Notes: generated by a model not told the origin, from the letters alone. A stretch of DNA of 64,000 nt from Prevotella sp. P2-180 (GCF_002251435.1 NZ_NPJI01000013.1:239514-303513), one strand, 5' to 3'; numbered from the stretch's first letter, positions 27,522-37,322 are shown. A program made the numbers and translations.

Positions 27522-29483
27522 TTATTTTATTATTATTCCTCCCATTGGCTGAATGGTGACTTTTGCCTTTCCGTCCTTTCCTACTTTTAAGGTCTTAAGC
27601 ACTGATGAGGGTACTATCTCATCCTTCTTCCGTGGATTATCGGTATAGAGACTTACGGTCTTGCCTGTAAACATCGGCAGGTCGAGAGTCAGCGTCATGG
27701 GCTTGTCAGTGCCGTTCAGTCCTGCCACATACCAGTCGTTGCCAGTGCGGCGGGCTATCACGGCATAACGGGTGGGATAGCCGTCAATATAGCGTGTCTC
27801 GTCCCATGTGGTAGGCAGGGCACGAAGGAAATCAAGTTCAAACTCAGGCATCTCGTCGAGATTGTTTGGGCACATGGCAACGCAGTTTACGCTGGTCTGT
27901 ATCACAATGGCTGAGGCGAGTTCAAAAATGTCGGAGGTGTAACGTGCATGTCCGCTTTTGTTGTCCTGGTTCATGTGGCGGTTCATCATCACTCCTCCCC
28001 AGTCAGCAGCTCCGAGAGCATTACGTGAGAATGGGTGCATGGTGAGTTGGAAACCTTCTTGCTTGGCGTGATATTCGCTGAAACGCACGTTTTCTGATGC
28101 GAGTAAGGCTTCTGACGCCACGTAATTAGGATACATGCGTTCCCAGCCTCGTGGTATGGTGCAACCATGGAATACTACCTGCAGGCCGTAGTTGTTGGCG
28201 TCTACCAGTATGTCCTCATAGAGTTTCATCATCTCTTGCTTGTCGCTTCCGAAGAAGTCCACCTTTATTCCTGCTATTCCATTGTCTTTCATCCATTTCA
28301 TCTCACGCTGGCGTGCGTACGATGTGTTCATGCAGTCTCTGGGCCCTTGTGGCGCGTCGTTCCAGTGGCCGTTGGAGTTGTACCATAACAGAAGTTTCAC
28401 TCCCTTTGACTGAGCGTAGCGCGACAGTTCTGCCATGCGCTCGCGTCCTATCTGAGTGTCCCACCAGTTGTCTACCAGCGTGTATTCGAATCCCATGGCT
28501 GCAGCGAGGTCAATGAACTTCACCTGGTCGTCATAGTTTATCGACGAGTCCTGCCACATCAGCCAGCTCCAGGTGTAACGTCCTGGCTTGTAGACGGTAG
28601 AGGCGGGGTAGAGCGGTTCTACGAGGTCGTAGGGGATGGTGGTCTCCACTATGGGTTTCAGTGTCTGGCCTACGGTGATGGTGCGCCATGGGGTGTCTCC
28701 TGGCAGTGAGATAGACGCGTATGGGCTTCCCATGCCGCTCAGTTCGGTGGCGTTAGGGAATGCGATGGTGTATCCTTCACCAGGTGTGTAGTCGCTGAGG
28801 TGTGATGCTGCATAGTTGCTTCCTACGCCGGTTTCCCCTACGAGCACCCATCCGTCTTCACCTATTTTATATAAACAAGGCAGTGTGTATCCTTCTCCAA
28901 AGGCAGAGCGGTCGGTCATCGGGGCGTCTGCTTTGTATTCTTCTTCGTATGACGGTTTTGTGCGTTCCCAGCCTACCATAGTCTTGCTTTGTGGACATAA
29001 GAACGTTGTGGTTTGTTCGGGGAAGTTAAAACTCGACGCCTCGCTATATATCACTGCACATTTTGGGTTGTTGTCCTTACCTCTCGGCAGTGAATACCGG
29101 TAAGCCACATCGTTGTCTGACACGTTGAATGTGATGCTCATTGGATAACCGTTGCCGTTGATGAGGCTGATGACGGTCTGGTTGGCAATGTAGTGCGATG
29201 CAGAAGCCTTTGTACGCGTCATAGTGTATTGTTTGTCTATGGCTTTGGTTTCTGCCTTTTCAATGGTCATCTTCTGTGTGAAGTCTCCGATGTTAGTCTT
29301 TAGTCCGAGGGCAGAGGCCGCCATCATGGTTTTCCCCTCGAGACTCACCGTATAGGTGGCATTTCCGTTGTTGTCGCTTACAATAACCTGCAGTTTTCCG
29401 TTAGGTGAGGTCATCTTTACGTCCTTTGCTGTCACGGCCGTCATGGAGCAAACGGCCGAAAGCATGAGAATAGTTTTTTTCAT
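27522..29483 (-). CDS. Glycoside hydrolase family 97 (retaining type, alpha-galactosidase or alpha-glucosidase)
   Basis: 653 residues with a signal peptide (MKKTILMLSAVCSMTAVTA). GH97 layout: N-terminal beta-sandwich, a central TIM barrel starting near TWSWLMWQDSSINYDDQ (about 310), and a C-terminal beta domain. The sequence GIKVDFFGSDKQ (about 403-414) has the Asp found as nucleophile in retaining GH97 members (alpha-galactosidase type), whereas SusB-type inverting alpha-glucosidases lack it. The following VFHGCTIPRGWERMYPN and SEALLASEN are family blocks. Substrate is therefore uncertain. The gene has promoter TTTG-N20-TAACTTTG (29513-29544) and a 16-bp palindromic operator about 80 bp further upstream that it shares with the alpha-amylase at 51.7 kb, hinting at alpha-glucan control. 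Confidence 0.9.
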   Translation of the reverse strand: MKKTILMLSAVCSMTAVTAKDVKMTSPNGKLQVIVSDNNGNATYTVSLEGKTMMAASALGLKTNIGDFTQKMTIEKAETKAIDKQYTMTRTKASASHYIANQTVISLINGNGYPMSITFNVSDNDVAYRYSLPRGKDNNPKCAVIYSEASSFNFPEQTTTFLCPQSKTMVGWERTKPSYEEEYKADAPMTDRSAFGEGYTLPCLYKIGEDGWVLVGETGVGSNYAASHLSDYTPGEGYTIAFPNATELSGMGSPYASISLPGDTPWRTITVGQTLKPIVETTIPYDLVEPLYPASTVYKPGRYTWSWLMWQDSSINYDDQVKFIDLAAAMGFEYTLVDNWWDTQIGRERMAELSRYAQSKGVKLLLWYNSNGHWNDAPQGPRDCMNTSYARQREMKWMKDNGIAGIKVDFFGSDKQEMMKLYEDILVDANNYGLQVVFHGCTIPRGWERMYPNYVASEALLASENVRFSEYHAKQEGFQLTMHPFSRNALGAADWGGVMMNRHMNQDNKSGHARYTSDIFELASAIVIQTSVNCVAMCPNNLDEMPEFELDFLRALPTTWDETRYIDGYPTRYAVIARRTGNDWYVAGLNGTDKPMTLTLDLPMFTGKTVSLYTDNPRKKDEIVPSSVLKTLKVGKDGKAKVTIQPMGGIIIK

Positions 29484-29512
29484 TTTTATAAGTTTTTGTT
29501 AGTATAGTGTTG

Positions 29513-29544
29513 CAAAGTTAATCATTTATTTGAATATGTACAAA
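29513..29544 (-). promoter_or_regulatory. Promoter of the GH97 gene
   Basis: Minus strand TTTG (29541-29544), 20 bp, TAACTTTG (29513-29520), about 30 bp before the start codon. Confidence 0.75.
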
Positions 29545-29621
29545 TATATTATGCTTTTTATTCCATTTTTTTGTTGTAAGGTGAGGGAAAGTGGCATTTC
29601 CAAAGCTAAGAAGGGAAGCTT

Positions 29622-29637
29622 GTGCAAACGATTGCAC
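29622..29637. promoter_or_regulatory. LacI-type palindromic operator candidate (GH97 / small RNA intergenic region)
   Basis: GTGCAAACGATTGCAC, a 16-bp inverted repeat with a central CG typical of LacI-family operators. It lies between two divergent promoters: GH97 (minus) and the small RNA candidate (plus). The same sequence, with one change, is found at 51789-51804 upstream of the alpha-amylase gene. Confidence 0.65.
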
Positions 29638-29705
29638 ATAAATAAGTGTATTTTTCCCCCTTATTCTATTGCGACTTGTTGAATAATGTATTACCTTTGC
29701 ACCAG

Positions 29706-29853
29706 AAAAAGAAAAACTGTTGGTTTTTGGTTACATAAATAGGTTAGTTAGTACTTTTTTATTTGGTAAATATTTGTATGTAGGATATTTAGTGAGTTAG
29801 TTTTTTTAAGGTTATAAAGAGGGGACTGTTGAGACAACAGGCCTCTTTTTTTT
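29706..29853 (+). ncRNA. Candidate small RNA with own promoter and terminator
   Basis: About 148 nt. It starts after a consensus promoter (ATTG-N20-TACCTTTG, 29668-29699) and ends in an intrinsic terminator, stem AGAGG...CTGTT/AACAG...CCTCT (29818-29846) followed by T8. No plausible reading frame exists in between. The body is U-rich with repeated GGTTA/GTTAG motifs and little internal structure. It lies opposite the 3' flank of the GT2 gene, which it does not overlap. Alternatives: a truncated leader of a lost gene. Confidence 0.55.
29818..29853 (+). terminator. Intrinsic terminator of the small RNA candidate
   Basis: Two-part stem: AGAGG/CCTCT outside, CTGTT/AACAG inside, loop GAGAC, followed by a run of eight T. 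Confidence 0.8.
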
Positions 29854-29874
29854 CATCTTTAGCGATGTTTTGTG

Positions 29875-30678
29875 TTAAATGTTACATTTTTTAATTTTAA
29901 AAATTGTCCTTGCGGCAAACCACAGGTGCATCAGTGCAGTTGTAATCTTTCCGTAGTGACACACCATCACTTGATAGCGTTCTCGAAGTGAGGCGCGGTG
30001 GTTGATGGTTGACTGACCTTCCTCCGTGTAGTTTGCCACCACAGCGTCAGCGTATGTCAGCGGCAGGTTTCGCCTTGCGGCTTCCTTCATCACACGTATA
30101 CACCAGTCTACGTCGGCAGAGAAGCGGTAGCGGGTGTCGTATTCTATGCTGCGTGCTATGTCAAGTCGGGCATAAAAGGCTTGGTGGCAAACGAGCATGC
30201 CGTAGCGAAACGAGCGCCATGAGAGCTTCTTCGGAGGTACAAGGCGACGGGGATGAAGAAAACGGCCGTTGTTGTCTACAATGTCTGTGCGCCCATAAAT
30301 TACTGCAGGCCAAACGGGCGACGCAGTACTTTCGAGTCCGCCCTTTTCTATTATTATATCAAGCGTGTTTGGTGCAGGGAAGAAGTCGCCAGCATTGAGA
30401 AAGCAGATATAGTCGCCGGTAGCCATCCGCAACCCCTTGTTCATTGCGTCGTAGATGCCCCTGTCAGGTTCGCTCACAATCCTTACTTTATGTCCGTTAT
30501 CCTTTTGTAGCGACTGTCTCTCGTATGAATATGCCATCTCGAGTGTATTGTCTTTAGATGCACCGTCAACGATAATGTGCTCTATGTGAGGATGACGTTG
30601 CGAGATGACACTGTCGAGAGTGCGTTGAAGGCACGCCCCGGCATTATATGTAATTGTAACTATCGAAAACTTTATCAT
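29875..30678 (-). CDS. Glycosyltransferase family 2
   Basis: 267 residues, GT-A fold. The N-terminal FSIVTITYNAGACLQRTLDS, the IVDGASKDNT loop (about 37-46) and the metal-binding FLNAGD (about 92-97, Asp in place of DxD's second Asp) are typical of the WcaA-like GT2 group that uses nucleotide sugars in capsule or lipopolysaccharide synthesis. Acceptor and donor cannot be told. It follows the GT4 gene by 13 bp on the same strand, so the two are probably one operon of surface polysaccharide genes, although no other such genes are nearby. Confidence 0.88.
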   Translation of the reverse strand: MIKFSIVTITYNAGACLQRTLDSVISQRHPHIEHIIVDGASKDNTLEMAYSYERQSLQKDNGHKVRIVSEPDRGIYDAMNKGLRMATGDYICFLNAGDFFPAPNTLDIIIEKGGLESTASPVWPAVIYGRTDIVDNNGRFLHPRRLVPPKKLSWRSFRYGMLVCHQAFYARLDIARSIEYDTRYRFSADVDWCIRVMKEAARRNLPLTYADAVVANYTEEGQSTINHRASLRERYQVMVCHYGKITTALMHLWFAARTIFKIKKCNI

Positions 30679-30691
30679 GTGACATTACGAT

Positions 30692-31966
30692 CTAAAGACT
30701 GTATCTCTTGAATGCTATAGCTTGATTATATACCTCTATATATTTCATTGCCACAGAGTGTTGTGAATATCGTAGGTTCACCTTTTTTACCGCCTCAGAC
30801 GAAAGCTCTTCGTGGCGCATAGGAGCCAATACCCATTCAATGCCTTCCGCAAGGTCGGCAGCATCGCGCACCGATGCTACATAGCCATTGCGCCGATGGT
30901 CAATCATTTCCGGTATGCCTCCCACTTTGAATGCTACACAAGGCACTCCGCAAGCCATGGCCTCCATAATAGTGTTGGGAAGGTTGTCTTCAAGTGATGG
31001 AAGAACGAAGACATCAGCGGAATTGTATACGGCGACAATCTTCCGTTCGTCGTTGATGTAGCCTATCGGGAATGTAGGCAGTGGCAGTTGTTCTGCCACG
31101 TCTTCTGCATGTCCGCCGAGAATGGCAATGGCAGTATCGTCTTTCATCTGAGGATTTTTTGCCACGAGCTTGTCCATTGCGTCAATAAAGTATTCAATAC
31201 CCTTACGTTTGTCGGTTACCTTTTGCGATACGAAGAGTATGATACGCTTGTCGAGTGGCAGTCCGGCAGTCATGCGCGACTCCCGTTTGTCGTTAACGGT
31301 AAACACGCGTGTGTCTATTGGGTTGGGAATATTGGTAACGTTTTGTCCTACAAGCAGTGCACTTCGTTTTGCTTCACCCTCAAGCCATCGGCTGCATGCC
31401 ACAAACTGTATATTGCGGTCGGTGAGTATACGCTTTTTTGCTTCCCACACTTTCGACGACAGGTCATTGTCGAATCCCCCTCCCGGTAGCAGTTGGCAGT
31501 GGTGGCAGTGCGACTTGAAATAGTTGCAGCCACGCGAATAATGACAGATGGACGAAGCCGGCCATATATCGTGCATAGTCCATACCACAGCCTTGTTGGA
31601 ATCGAGTATTTTTCTGATGTTCTTTAACGAGAGCATTCCTTGGTTGATCCAATGAAGGTGTATGATGTCAGCCTCTTGGAATTCACGCATACGTGTAATG
31701 TCAATACCGGCATTTGCTATGTCGATATCAAAGAGGTGGTGCTTCGACAGATGTGTGTGGAGGAACACCACGAATCGCTCCCATAGGAAAGGCAGCTGGC
31801 GCCAGATGCTTTGTTTTAAACCCACTACGGTGATATTGTCGGTAATCTTGTCTCTGACAAGCAGTTTTGCCTTCACGCCATTGTTGTTTAACGCTTCCAT
31901 CAGGCGATTGGCGGCAACAGCCGCTCCTCCTGTCTTTTCACTTGTATTGACTAATAGTACTCTCAT
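30692..31966 (-). CDS. Glycosyltransferase family 4
   Basis: 424 residues, GT-B fold. The N-terminal MRVLLVNTSEKTGGAAVAA has the glycine-rich acceptor loop, and the C-terminal YNSADVFVLPSLEDNLPNTIMEA block (about 320-345, shown here in shortened form: SLEDNLPNTIMEAMACG) carries the EX7E-like nucleotide-sugar site. A TMHDIWPASSICHYS segment with cysteines (CHYSRGC, CHHC) near residue 130-150 is characteristic of a Bacteroidetes GT4 group. Its promoter is TTTG-N19-TACTTTTG at 31998-32028. Probably acts in O-antigen or capsule synthesis with the adjacent GT2. Confidence 0.88.
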   Translation of the reverse strand: MRVLLVNTSEKTGGAAVAANRLMEALNNNGVKAKLLVRDKITDNITVVGLKQSIWRQLPFLWERFVVFLHTHLSKHHLFDIDIANAGIDITRMREFQEADIIHLHWINQGMLSLKNIRKILDSNKAVVWTMHDIWPASSICHYSRGCNYFKSHCHHCQLLPGGGFDNDLSSKVWEAKKRILTDRNIQFVACSRWLEGEAKRSALLVGQNVTNIPNPIDTRVFTVNDKRESRMTAGLPLDKRIILFVSQKVTDKRKGIEYFIDAMDKLVAKNPQMKDDTAIAILGGHAEDVAEQLPLPTFPIGYINDERKIVAVYNSADVFVLPSLEDNLPNTIMEAMACGVPCVAFKVGGIPEMIDHRRNGYVASVRDAADLAEGIEWVLAPMRHEELSSEAVKKVNLRYSQHSVAMKYIEVYNQAIAFKRYSL

Positions 31967-31997
31967 TATTTACGGCTTTAGAGTCCTTCATTTTGTG

Positions 31998-32028
31998 CAA
32001 AAGTACTACAAAAAAGCTAAAATCCAAA
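31998..32028 (-). promoter_or_regulatory. Promoter of the two glycosyltransferase genes
   Basis: Minus strand TTTG (32025-32028), 19 bp, TACTTTTG (31998-32005), 31 bp before the GT4 start. A divergent TAATTTTG for ribD lies at 32080-32087. Confidence 0.65.
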
Positions 32029-32110
32029 ACAATATTGAAACTTTTTGCCTTTTTATTTATATTTTTGATGATTAATTATTAATTTTGCAACCAAAAGATC
32101 AAATTGAAGA

Positions 32111-33070
32111 ATGACAACAGACGAGAAATACATGTGGCGATGTATTCAGTTGGCCAAATGCGGACAACAAAATGCTCGTCCGAATCCTATGGTTGGAGCG
32201 GTGATAGTGGTAGCTGATAGGATAATTGGTGAGGGCTATCATATTCGCTGTGGTGAAGCTCATGCCGAGGTCAACGCATTTGCTTCGGTTAAGGCTGACG
32301 ACGAGAGATTGTTGCATGAGGCCACCATATACGTTAGTCTCGAGCCATGTGCACACTATGGCAAGACGCCTCCCTGCGCAGAACTTATCGTGAGGAAGGG
32401 GGTGAAACGGTGCGTGGTTGGATGTGTAGACCCTTTTGCCAAGGTTGAGGGTAGGGGAATAGCTATGCTGCGTGAAGCCGGGATAGATGTCACCGTTGGT
32501 GTACTCGAAAGGGAATGCCGTTGGCTCAATCGCAGGTTTTTTACTTTCAATGTGTGGCGTCGACCATATATTATACTAAAATGGGCTCAGTCTTCTGACG
32601 GATTCATCGACAAGGACTTCCATGCTTTTCCTATCTCCACCGCTTTTACCAGGACGCTTGTTCATAAGATGCGTGCGGAGAATGATGCCATCCTCGTGGG
32701 ACGGACTACTGACAGGCGGGAGTCGCCAAGACTTGATGTAAGACATTGGGCAGGACGTAATCCACTCCGCCTTGTGCTCGACAGCAGTCACCCGTGCTTC
32801 CCTGAACTCGATTTTTCCCGGCCTGTGCTGCCACAACTCATGGATAGCCTATATAACCGCAATGTGCAGTCGCTACTGGTTGAAGGCGGAAAGGCCACTC
32901 TCGATTCTTTCCTCAAGGAAGGCTTGTGGGACGAGATAAGGGTCGAAACATCTCCAGTGGTTATTGGTGAGGGTACTCCCGCTCCACATCTTCCTCACGG
33001 CATTATCCCCTTGTCACAACAAGTGGTGGATGGAAATCACCTGTCCATTTATACTAAACCAAAGTGTTGA
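32111..33070 (+). CDS. ribD: Riboflavin biosynthesis bifunctional deaminase/reductase RibD
   Basis: 319 residues. N-terminal cytidine-deaminase-like zinc domain with HAEVNAF (about 50-56) and EPCAHYGKTPPCAE (about 78-91), giving the His/Glu and two Cys of the deaminase. C-terminal reductase domain from about residue 150 (ILKWAQSSDGFI, ...LLVEGGKATLDSF). It converts the GTP cyclohydrolase II product through deamination and NADPH-dependent ribose reduction in riboflavin synthesis, in the cytoplasm. It is followed by the sensor kinase gene after 22 bp; the relation looks incidental. A TAATTTTG box is 23 bp upstream. Confidence 0.95.
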   Translation: MTTDEKYMWRCIQLAKCGQQNARPNPMVGAVIVVADRIIGEGYHIRCGEAHAEVNAFASVKADDERLLHEATIYVSLEPCAHYGKTPPCAELIVRKGVKRCVVGCVDPFAKVEGRGIAMLREAGIDVTVGVLERECRWLNRRFFTFNVWRRPYIILKWAQSSDGFIDKDFHAFPISTAFTRTLVHKMRAENDAILVGRTTDRRESPRLDVRHWAGRNPLRLVLDSSHPCFPELDFSRPVLPQLMDSLYNRNVQSLLVEGGKATLDSFLKEGLWDEIRVETSPVVIGEGTPAPHLPHGIIPLSQQVVDGNHLSIYTKPKC

Positions 33071-33092
33071 TCATATAAATAGAAAATCGTAA

Positions 33093-36000
33093 ATGAGCAT
33101 TTCAGAAATAATATACATTCAGTTGAAAAAGATGACGATGGTTTCTGTCATCCTGTTTCTTTTGCCCGTTTACACGAAAGCGCAGCACAACCAATACAAG
33201 ATAAAAGACAATCTCTATCAGTATTACAAACGTGTCACAAAAGCAATAAAAACACCCAAGTGCCTCCCGCTTGCCGACACACTCTACAGAAAGTCGCTGG
33301 CTCAGGGCGACAAAAAGGCAGCTTGTCTAGCGCTTACCGTTGTTGCCAATCACTATCGCGCCCTGAACGATTCCCGCAATCAGTTAAAGGCATGCATCCG
33401 CCTAGACAAAGAGGCGCGTGAGTTCGGATATCTTCAGTATTGTTATTTCGCCAAGTCATCCATTACCACCCACTATATCAACTCCAACAAATTCTTGCTG
33501 GCAATGCAGTCCATAGAGGAAATGGACTATCAGGCACATCTCGACAACTATCCTTATGGTATAGCCTTGGCCATAAGGGCACGGGCTAATCTATATCAGA
33601 TTCAGAAAGATTTTGATGCTGCGGCAAAATATATGAAAGAGGCTGCCGAATATATGAAGAAGAACGTGCCGGAACAGGATGCAGCTCCCACTTATGCCCG
33701 TTTGGCGCGTATTTACTTACACGACGATAAACCTCAGGAGGCAAAAAAATATGCAGAGACGGCATTGTCCATAGTCAAAAATTCTGAGAATTTGGGCGAT
33801 ATCATATATTGCCTGCTTGAGTCTTATTTCCTGTTGAGCTATAATAATCCTGTATACAAAGACAAATTCCTCAATATATATAAGGAATATGAGAACGTCA
33901 TTGCAGCTGAGAAAAAAACGGAAAGGATATTCAGACTGAATGTTGAGAAATTGCTCATGGAAGGAAATACGGCAATGGCAGACAGCCTTGTCGCAACAGA
34001 TTCTTCTTACATGAGTTTTCCCATACAACAGCGACTCTTTGCCTCAAGGGGCGATTATCAAAAGGTGTTGCTCATGAACAGAAAATATGAAGACATGTCA
34101 GACCAGATATATCTTAAAGAGTCGCCGGCGTACATGCTTGCCGAATTCAATTCCTCATTTGCCCACACGCAGCTTGAGAAGGACAAGGCAAGACTTGAAT
34201 ATGAAATGGCAAAGCAGAGACTTATGAAGGCAAACACAGATGCTGACCTGGAGGCAAAACTCACTGAAAATGCAAAAATGCAACTCGTCAACGACTCGCT
34301 CGTAATGGCGAAAATGAAAACTGACAGCGTGAAAATGGCATCCGAGAAATCGGCAAAGGCTTCTGAACTTGCTTTGATACGTACAAAAACTGAGTTGAAA
34401 AACAATCTTATTGCAGGTGCCGCGGTGTTCCTTGTACTGGTCTTTTGTTATGCCGTCATGTTCTTCTTCAGGGCAAGACGAAACATTAAGAATCTTAAGG
34501 CAAAGCAAAGGGAACTGCAGAAACAACTCGACCATGCCGAAGAGTTGGAGAGAATGAAGACGGCTTTCGTCAAAAACCTTAGCTACGACATACGTACGCC
34601 GCTGAACTCTGTTGTAGGCTTCACAGACATTATGCTTAATGCCGGCGACGAGCTCTCCGATGAGGAAAAAGAGGTGTTTAAGGAAAAAATTGAACTAAAC
34701 TCTTCTGCCCTCACTGCTCTTGTAAACGATATCCTCCAACTCTCGTTTGTCGAAAGTGAACGGCAGATTGTTGACAAAAAGGAGTACAAAATCAACGAAA
34801 TCATTGCTGAGGCTATCGAGACGGCAAAGAAGGATTGTAAGCCTGGCATCAGAATCTTTGATTATCTCGACGAGTCTGACGAAAAAACGGTTGTAACCGA
34901 CAAGCATCTTGCTGTCATTGCTGTCTCAAGGGCTATTATCTTTGCCACATACCATACCAGGGCGAAGGATATAAGTATTGAATTGATTCCTAACGACGGA
35001 CATACGACATCGTTGGTCATCAGCTATGCTATCGAAGACGACATGAAATGTACGGAACAGATGTTTTCCGGTACTTATTTCTTCGAAGAGGAAATGGAGG
35101 GATGCAAAATGTCGTTGCCAGTGAGCAGGGCGGCTGCGGAGCGACTCGGAGGCTCTGTCAGGTTTGAAGAGTCGGCAAAGGGATTGGCACAGATCTTGGT
35201 GACTCATCCCTTACGAATGTTGGTGTCGCTTTTCATTCTTGCCTCGTCGCTCTTTATGCCACAATCTGCCATGGGCCAGTTTGCAAAGGACATTCTCGAC
35301 AGTGCCACTTATCAACAATATTTGGAGGCACAGAATAAACGTGAGCTAAAGGAGGGACTTTACCTCTCAAGAAAACTATACGACAAGGGCGTAAGAACAG
35401 GTAATAAACACTTGCAGTGTGTGGCTCTTAGCGTTGAACTGCAACATCATGTGATGAACAGTAATGATAGTCAGGCATTTGCTGTCATCGCAAAACTACA
35501 GGATCTGGCACTCGAAGTCCACGACACCTTATATTATTATATGGCATTTAGCAATGAGATAGCTATCCATCTTAACAACAAACGTACGCTAACGGCCTTG
35601 AAACGATGTCTGCAACAACGTGAGATAACGGAACAGAATCATGACATCTATGGCATATATACCTCCTATCGCTCGCTCGGAGACATTTATCGTGTGAGGA
35701 AGAACTACAAAAAAGCTCACCAGTGCTATGTCACCGCCCTTGAACTGTATGACCAGTTCAATATCAAGCACGATCCTACCATGACGCTTATCAGAATGGC
35801 AGAGATGATGCGTCTCGATGCCAATTATGATGCCACCATCAAATATGTGGAGAAAGTAAGGACACTTGCCCGCATCGAACGATATAGGTATCTTGCCAAT
35901 GTCGAAGAGGCTTTCTATGCCTTCGAGACAAACGATATCGCGCGTTTCAGGAAAATGGTGGAAATAACTCGAAAACAAAAGGAAAAGCATGGGTTCAGGT

Positions 36001-37322
36001 ATCCTGACAAGGAAATATTGCTGGCTCTCCAGGAAATGGCACTTGACAGAAAAGACAACCATGTGTTTGCATTGGCAAAGAAACAGTTGTCGGAAAGGGA
36101 ATACTACCACTTCCTTACTGTAGTGTTTTCTAACGAACAGAAGTGGGCTGACGCATTGGCAAGCTATGAGAAGGAAATGAGGGTGAAACACCGCCAGTTG
36201 GCTGACATATACGAGAGTGACAGAAAGGAGATGAACGAGATTATCGGCAATAACAATCTTTTAACAGAAAACATGCGGCTGAAACTCTTTGCTGCCAATC
36301 TCGAGATTGAAAGGAAGAAGACACAGGCCGAACTTAACAAATCTGAACAATACAAACGACAACTGCTCGTGGCTAACAACAAACTCGCAATGTCGAAATT
36401 GTCGGCTCAGGCAAGCCTTGATAGTGTGGAAATGCAACGAAACAGACTGTCGTTTAAAAAGGAAAAGGTGGAAGAGGCGAGGTTGACCGCTATGGTGGTT
36501 GTCGTATTGTCGTTCCTGTTCTTTTTCCTCTTGTGCCTGCTGCTATATAGAAGATATAACAAGTTGCAAGCAAAATACCTGGAAGAAAAGAACAGGGAAA
36601 TAGAAAAGGCAAAGAAGCATGCGGAAGAGTCTGACAGGTTGAAAACGATGTTCATACAGAATATGAGTCATGAGATACGTACTCCACTCAACGCCATCGT
36701 GGGCTTCTCGCAACTTATGCTTACGCCTGGATTTGAACTCGACGAGAATGAGAAAAAGGAGTTTTCAAAGACCATACGCCACAATTCGGATCTTCTCACC
36801 ACTCTCGTGGGCGATATCATCTCCCTTTCAGAACTGGAAAGCGGACGTTATGTGATGAATATTCAGTCGCACGCGGTCAACGATCTCTGCCGTATGGCTT
36901 TAGAAACAGTCAAGCATAGGAAGAATCCGGATGTGGATCTTCGTTTTAAGACTGTCTTCGACAACTCGTACTCATTCAACACCGATGGCCAACGTGTTGA
37001 ACAAGTGCTTATCAACTATCTGACAAATGCAATAAAATATACCAAGCAAGGAAGTATCACACTTAGTGTGAGACCTATAGAAAACAATACGTGGATAGAA
37101 TTCTCTGTCACCGACACGGGTCAGGGTGTTCCCATAGAAAAGCAAAAAGAAATATTTGAGCGTTTCTCAAAGCTCGACAGCTTCCATCAAGGCACCGGCC
37201 TCGGTCTGAATATTTGCAGTATCATTGCCGAGAAACTTGGCGGCATAGTAATGGTTGACCCTGATTATACCGATGGAGCAAGATTTTTGCTGAAACTGAA
37301 AATTAAAAAAAATGAAGAGTGA
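33093..37322 (+). CDS. Fused double TPR-histidine kinase; first kinase half degenerate
   Basis: 1409 residues built of two homologous halves. Half 1: signal-like N-terminus, TPR-like helices (about 30-330), coiled coil, membrane helix (about 440-460), then a HisKA-like segment in which the H-box reads LSYDIRTPLN (about 495-504; Tyr where His is expected) and an ATPase-like region without N/G boxes. Half 2 begins with another signal-peptide-like segment (about 707-727, RMLVSLFILASSLFMPQSAM), TPR helices, membrane helix (about 1133-1152), intact HisKA MSHEIRTPLNAI (His about 1191), N-box NYLTNAIKYT, DTGQGVP and GTGLGLN. No receiver domain is present, so the response regulator is elsewhere. It looks like an end-to-end fusion of duplicated genes. 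Function: sensing via periplasmic TPRs; signal unknown. Confidence 0.88.
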   Translation: MSISEIIYIQLKKMTMVSVILFLLPVYTKAQHNQYKIKDNLYQYYKRVTKAIKTPKCLPLADTLYRKSLAQGDKKAACLALTVVANHYRALNDSRNQLKACIRLDKEAREFGYLQYCYFAKSSITTHYINSNKFLLAMQSIEEMDYQAHLDNYPYGIALAIRARANLYQIQKDFDAAAKYMKEAAEYMKKNVPEQDAAPTYARLARIYLHDDKPQEAKKYAETALSIVKNSENLGDIIYCLLESYFLLSYNNPVYKDKFLNIYKEYENVIAAEKKTERIFRLNVEKLLMEGNTAMADSLVATDSSYMSFPIQQRLFASRGDYQKVLLMNRKYEDMSDQIYLKESPAYMLAEFNSSFAHTQLEKDKARLEYEMAKQRLMKANTDADLEAKLTENAKMQLVNDSLVMAKMKTDSVKMASEKSAKASELALIRTKTELKNNLIAGAAVFLVLVFCYAVMFFFRARRNIKNLKAKQRELQKQLDHAEELERMKTAFVKNLSYDIRTPLNSVVGFTDIMLNAGDELSDEEKEVFKEKIELNSSALTALVNDILQLSFVESERQIVDKKEYKINEIIAEAIETAKKDCKPGIRIFDYLDESDEKTVVTDKHLAVIAVSRAIIFATYHTRAKDISIELIPNDGHTTSLVISYAIEDDMKCTEQMFSGTYFFEEEMEGCKMSLPVSRAAAERLGGSVRFEESAKGLAQILVTHPLRMLVSLFILASSLFMPQSAMGQFAKDILDSATYQQYLEAQNKRELKEGLYLSRKLYDKGVRTGNKHLQCVALSVELQHHVMNSNDSQAFAVIAKLQDLALEVHDTLYYYMAFSNEIAIHLNNKRTLTALKRCLQQREITEQNHDIYGIYTSYRSLGDIYRVRKNYKKAHQCYVTALELYDQFNIKHDPTMTLIRMAEMMRLDANYDATIKYVEKVRTLARIERYRYLANVEEAFYAFETNDIARFRKMVEITRKQKEKHGFRYPDKEILLALQEMALDRKDNHVFALAKKQLSEREYYHFLTVVFSNEQKWADALASYEKEMRVKHRQLADIYESDRKEMNEIIGNNNLLTENMRLKLFAANLEIERKKTQAELNKSEQYKRQLLVANNKLAMSKLSAQASLDSVEMQRNRLSFKKEKVEEARLTAMVVVVLSFLFFFLLCLLLYRRYNKLQAKYLEEKNREIEKAKKHAEESDRLKTMFIQNMSHEIRTPLNAIVGFSQLMLTPGFELDENEKKEFSKTIRHNSDLLTTLVGDIISLSELESGRYVMNIQSHAVNDLCRMALETVKHRKNPDVDLRFKTVFDNSYSFNTDGQRVEQVLINYLTNAIKYTKQGSITLSVRPIENNTWIEFSVTDTGQGVPIEKQKEIFERFSKLDSFHQGTGLGLNICSIIAEKLGGIVMVDPDYTDGARFLLKLKIKKNEE

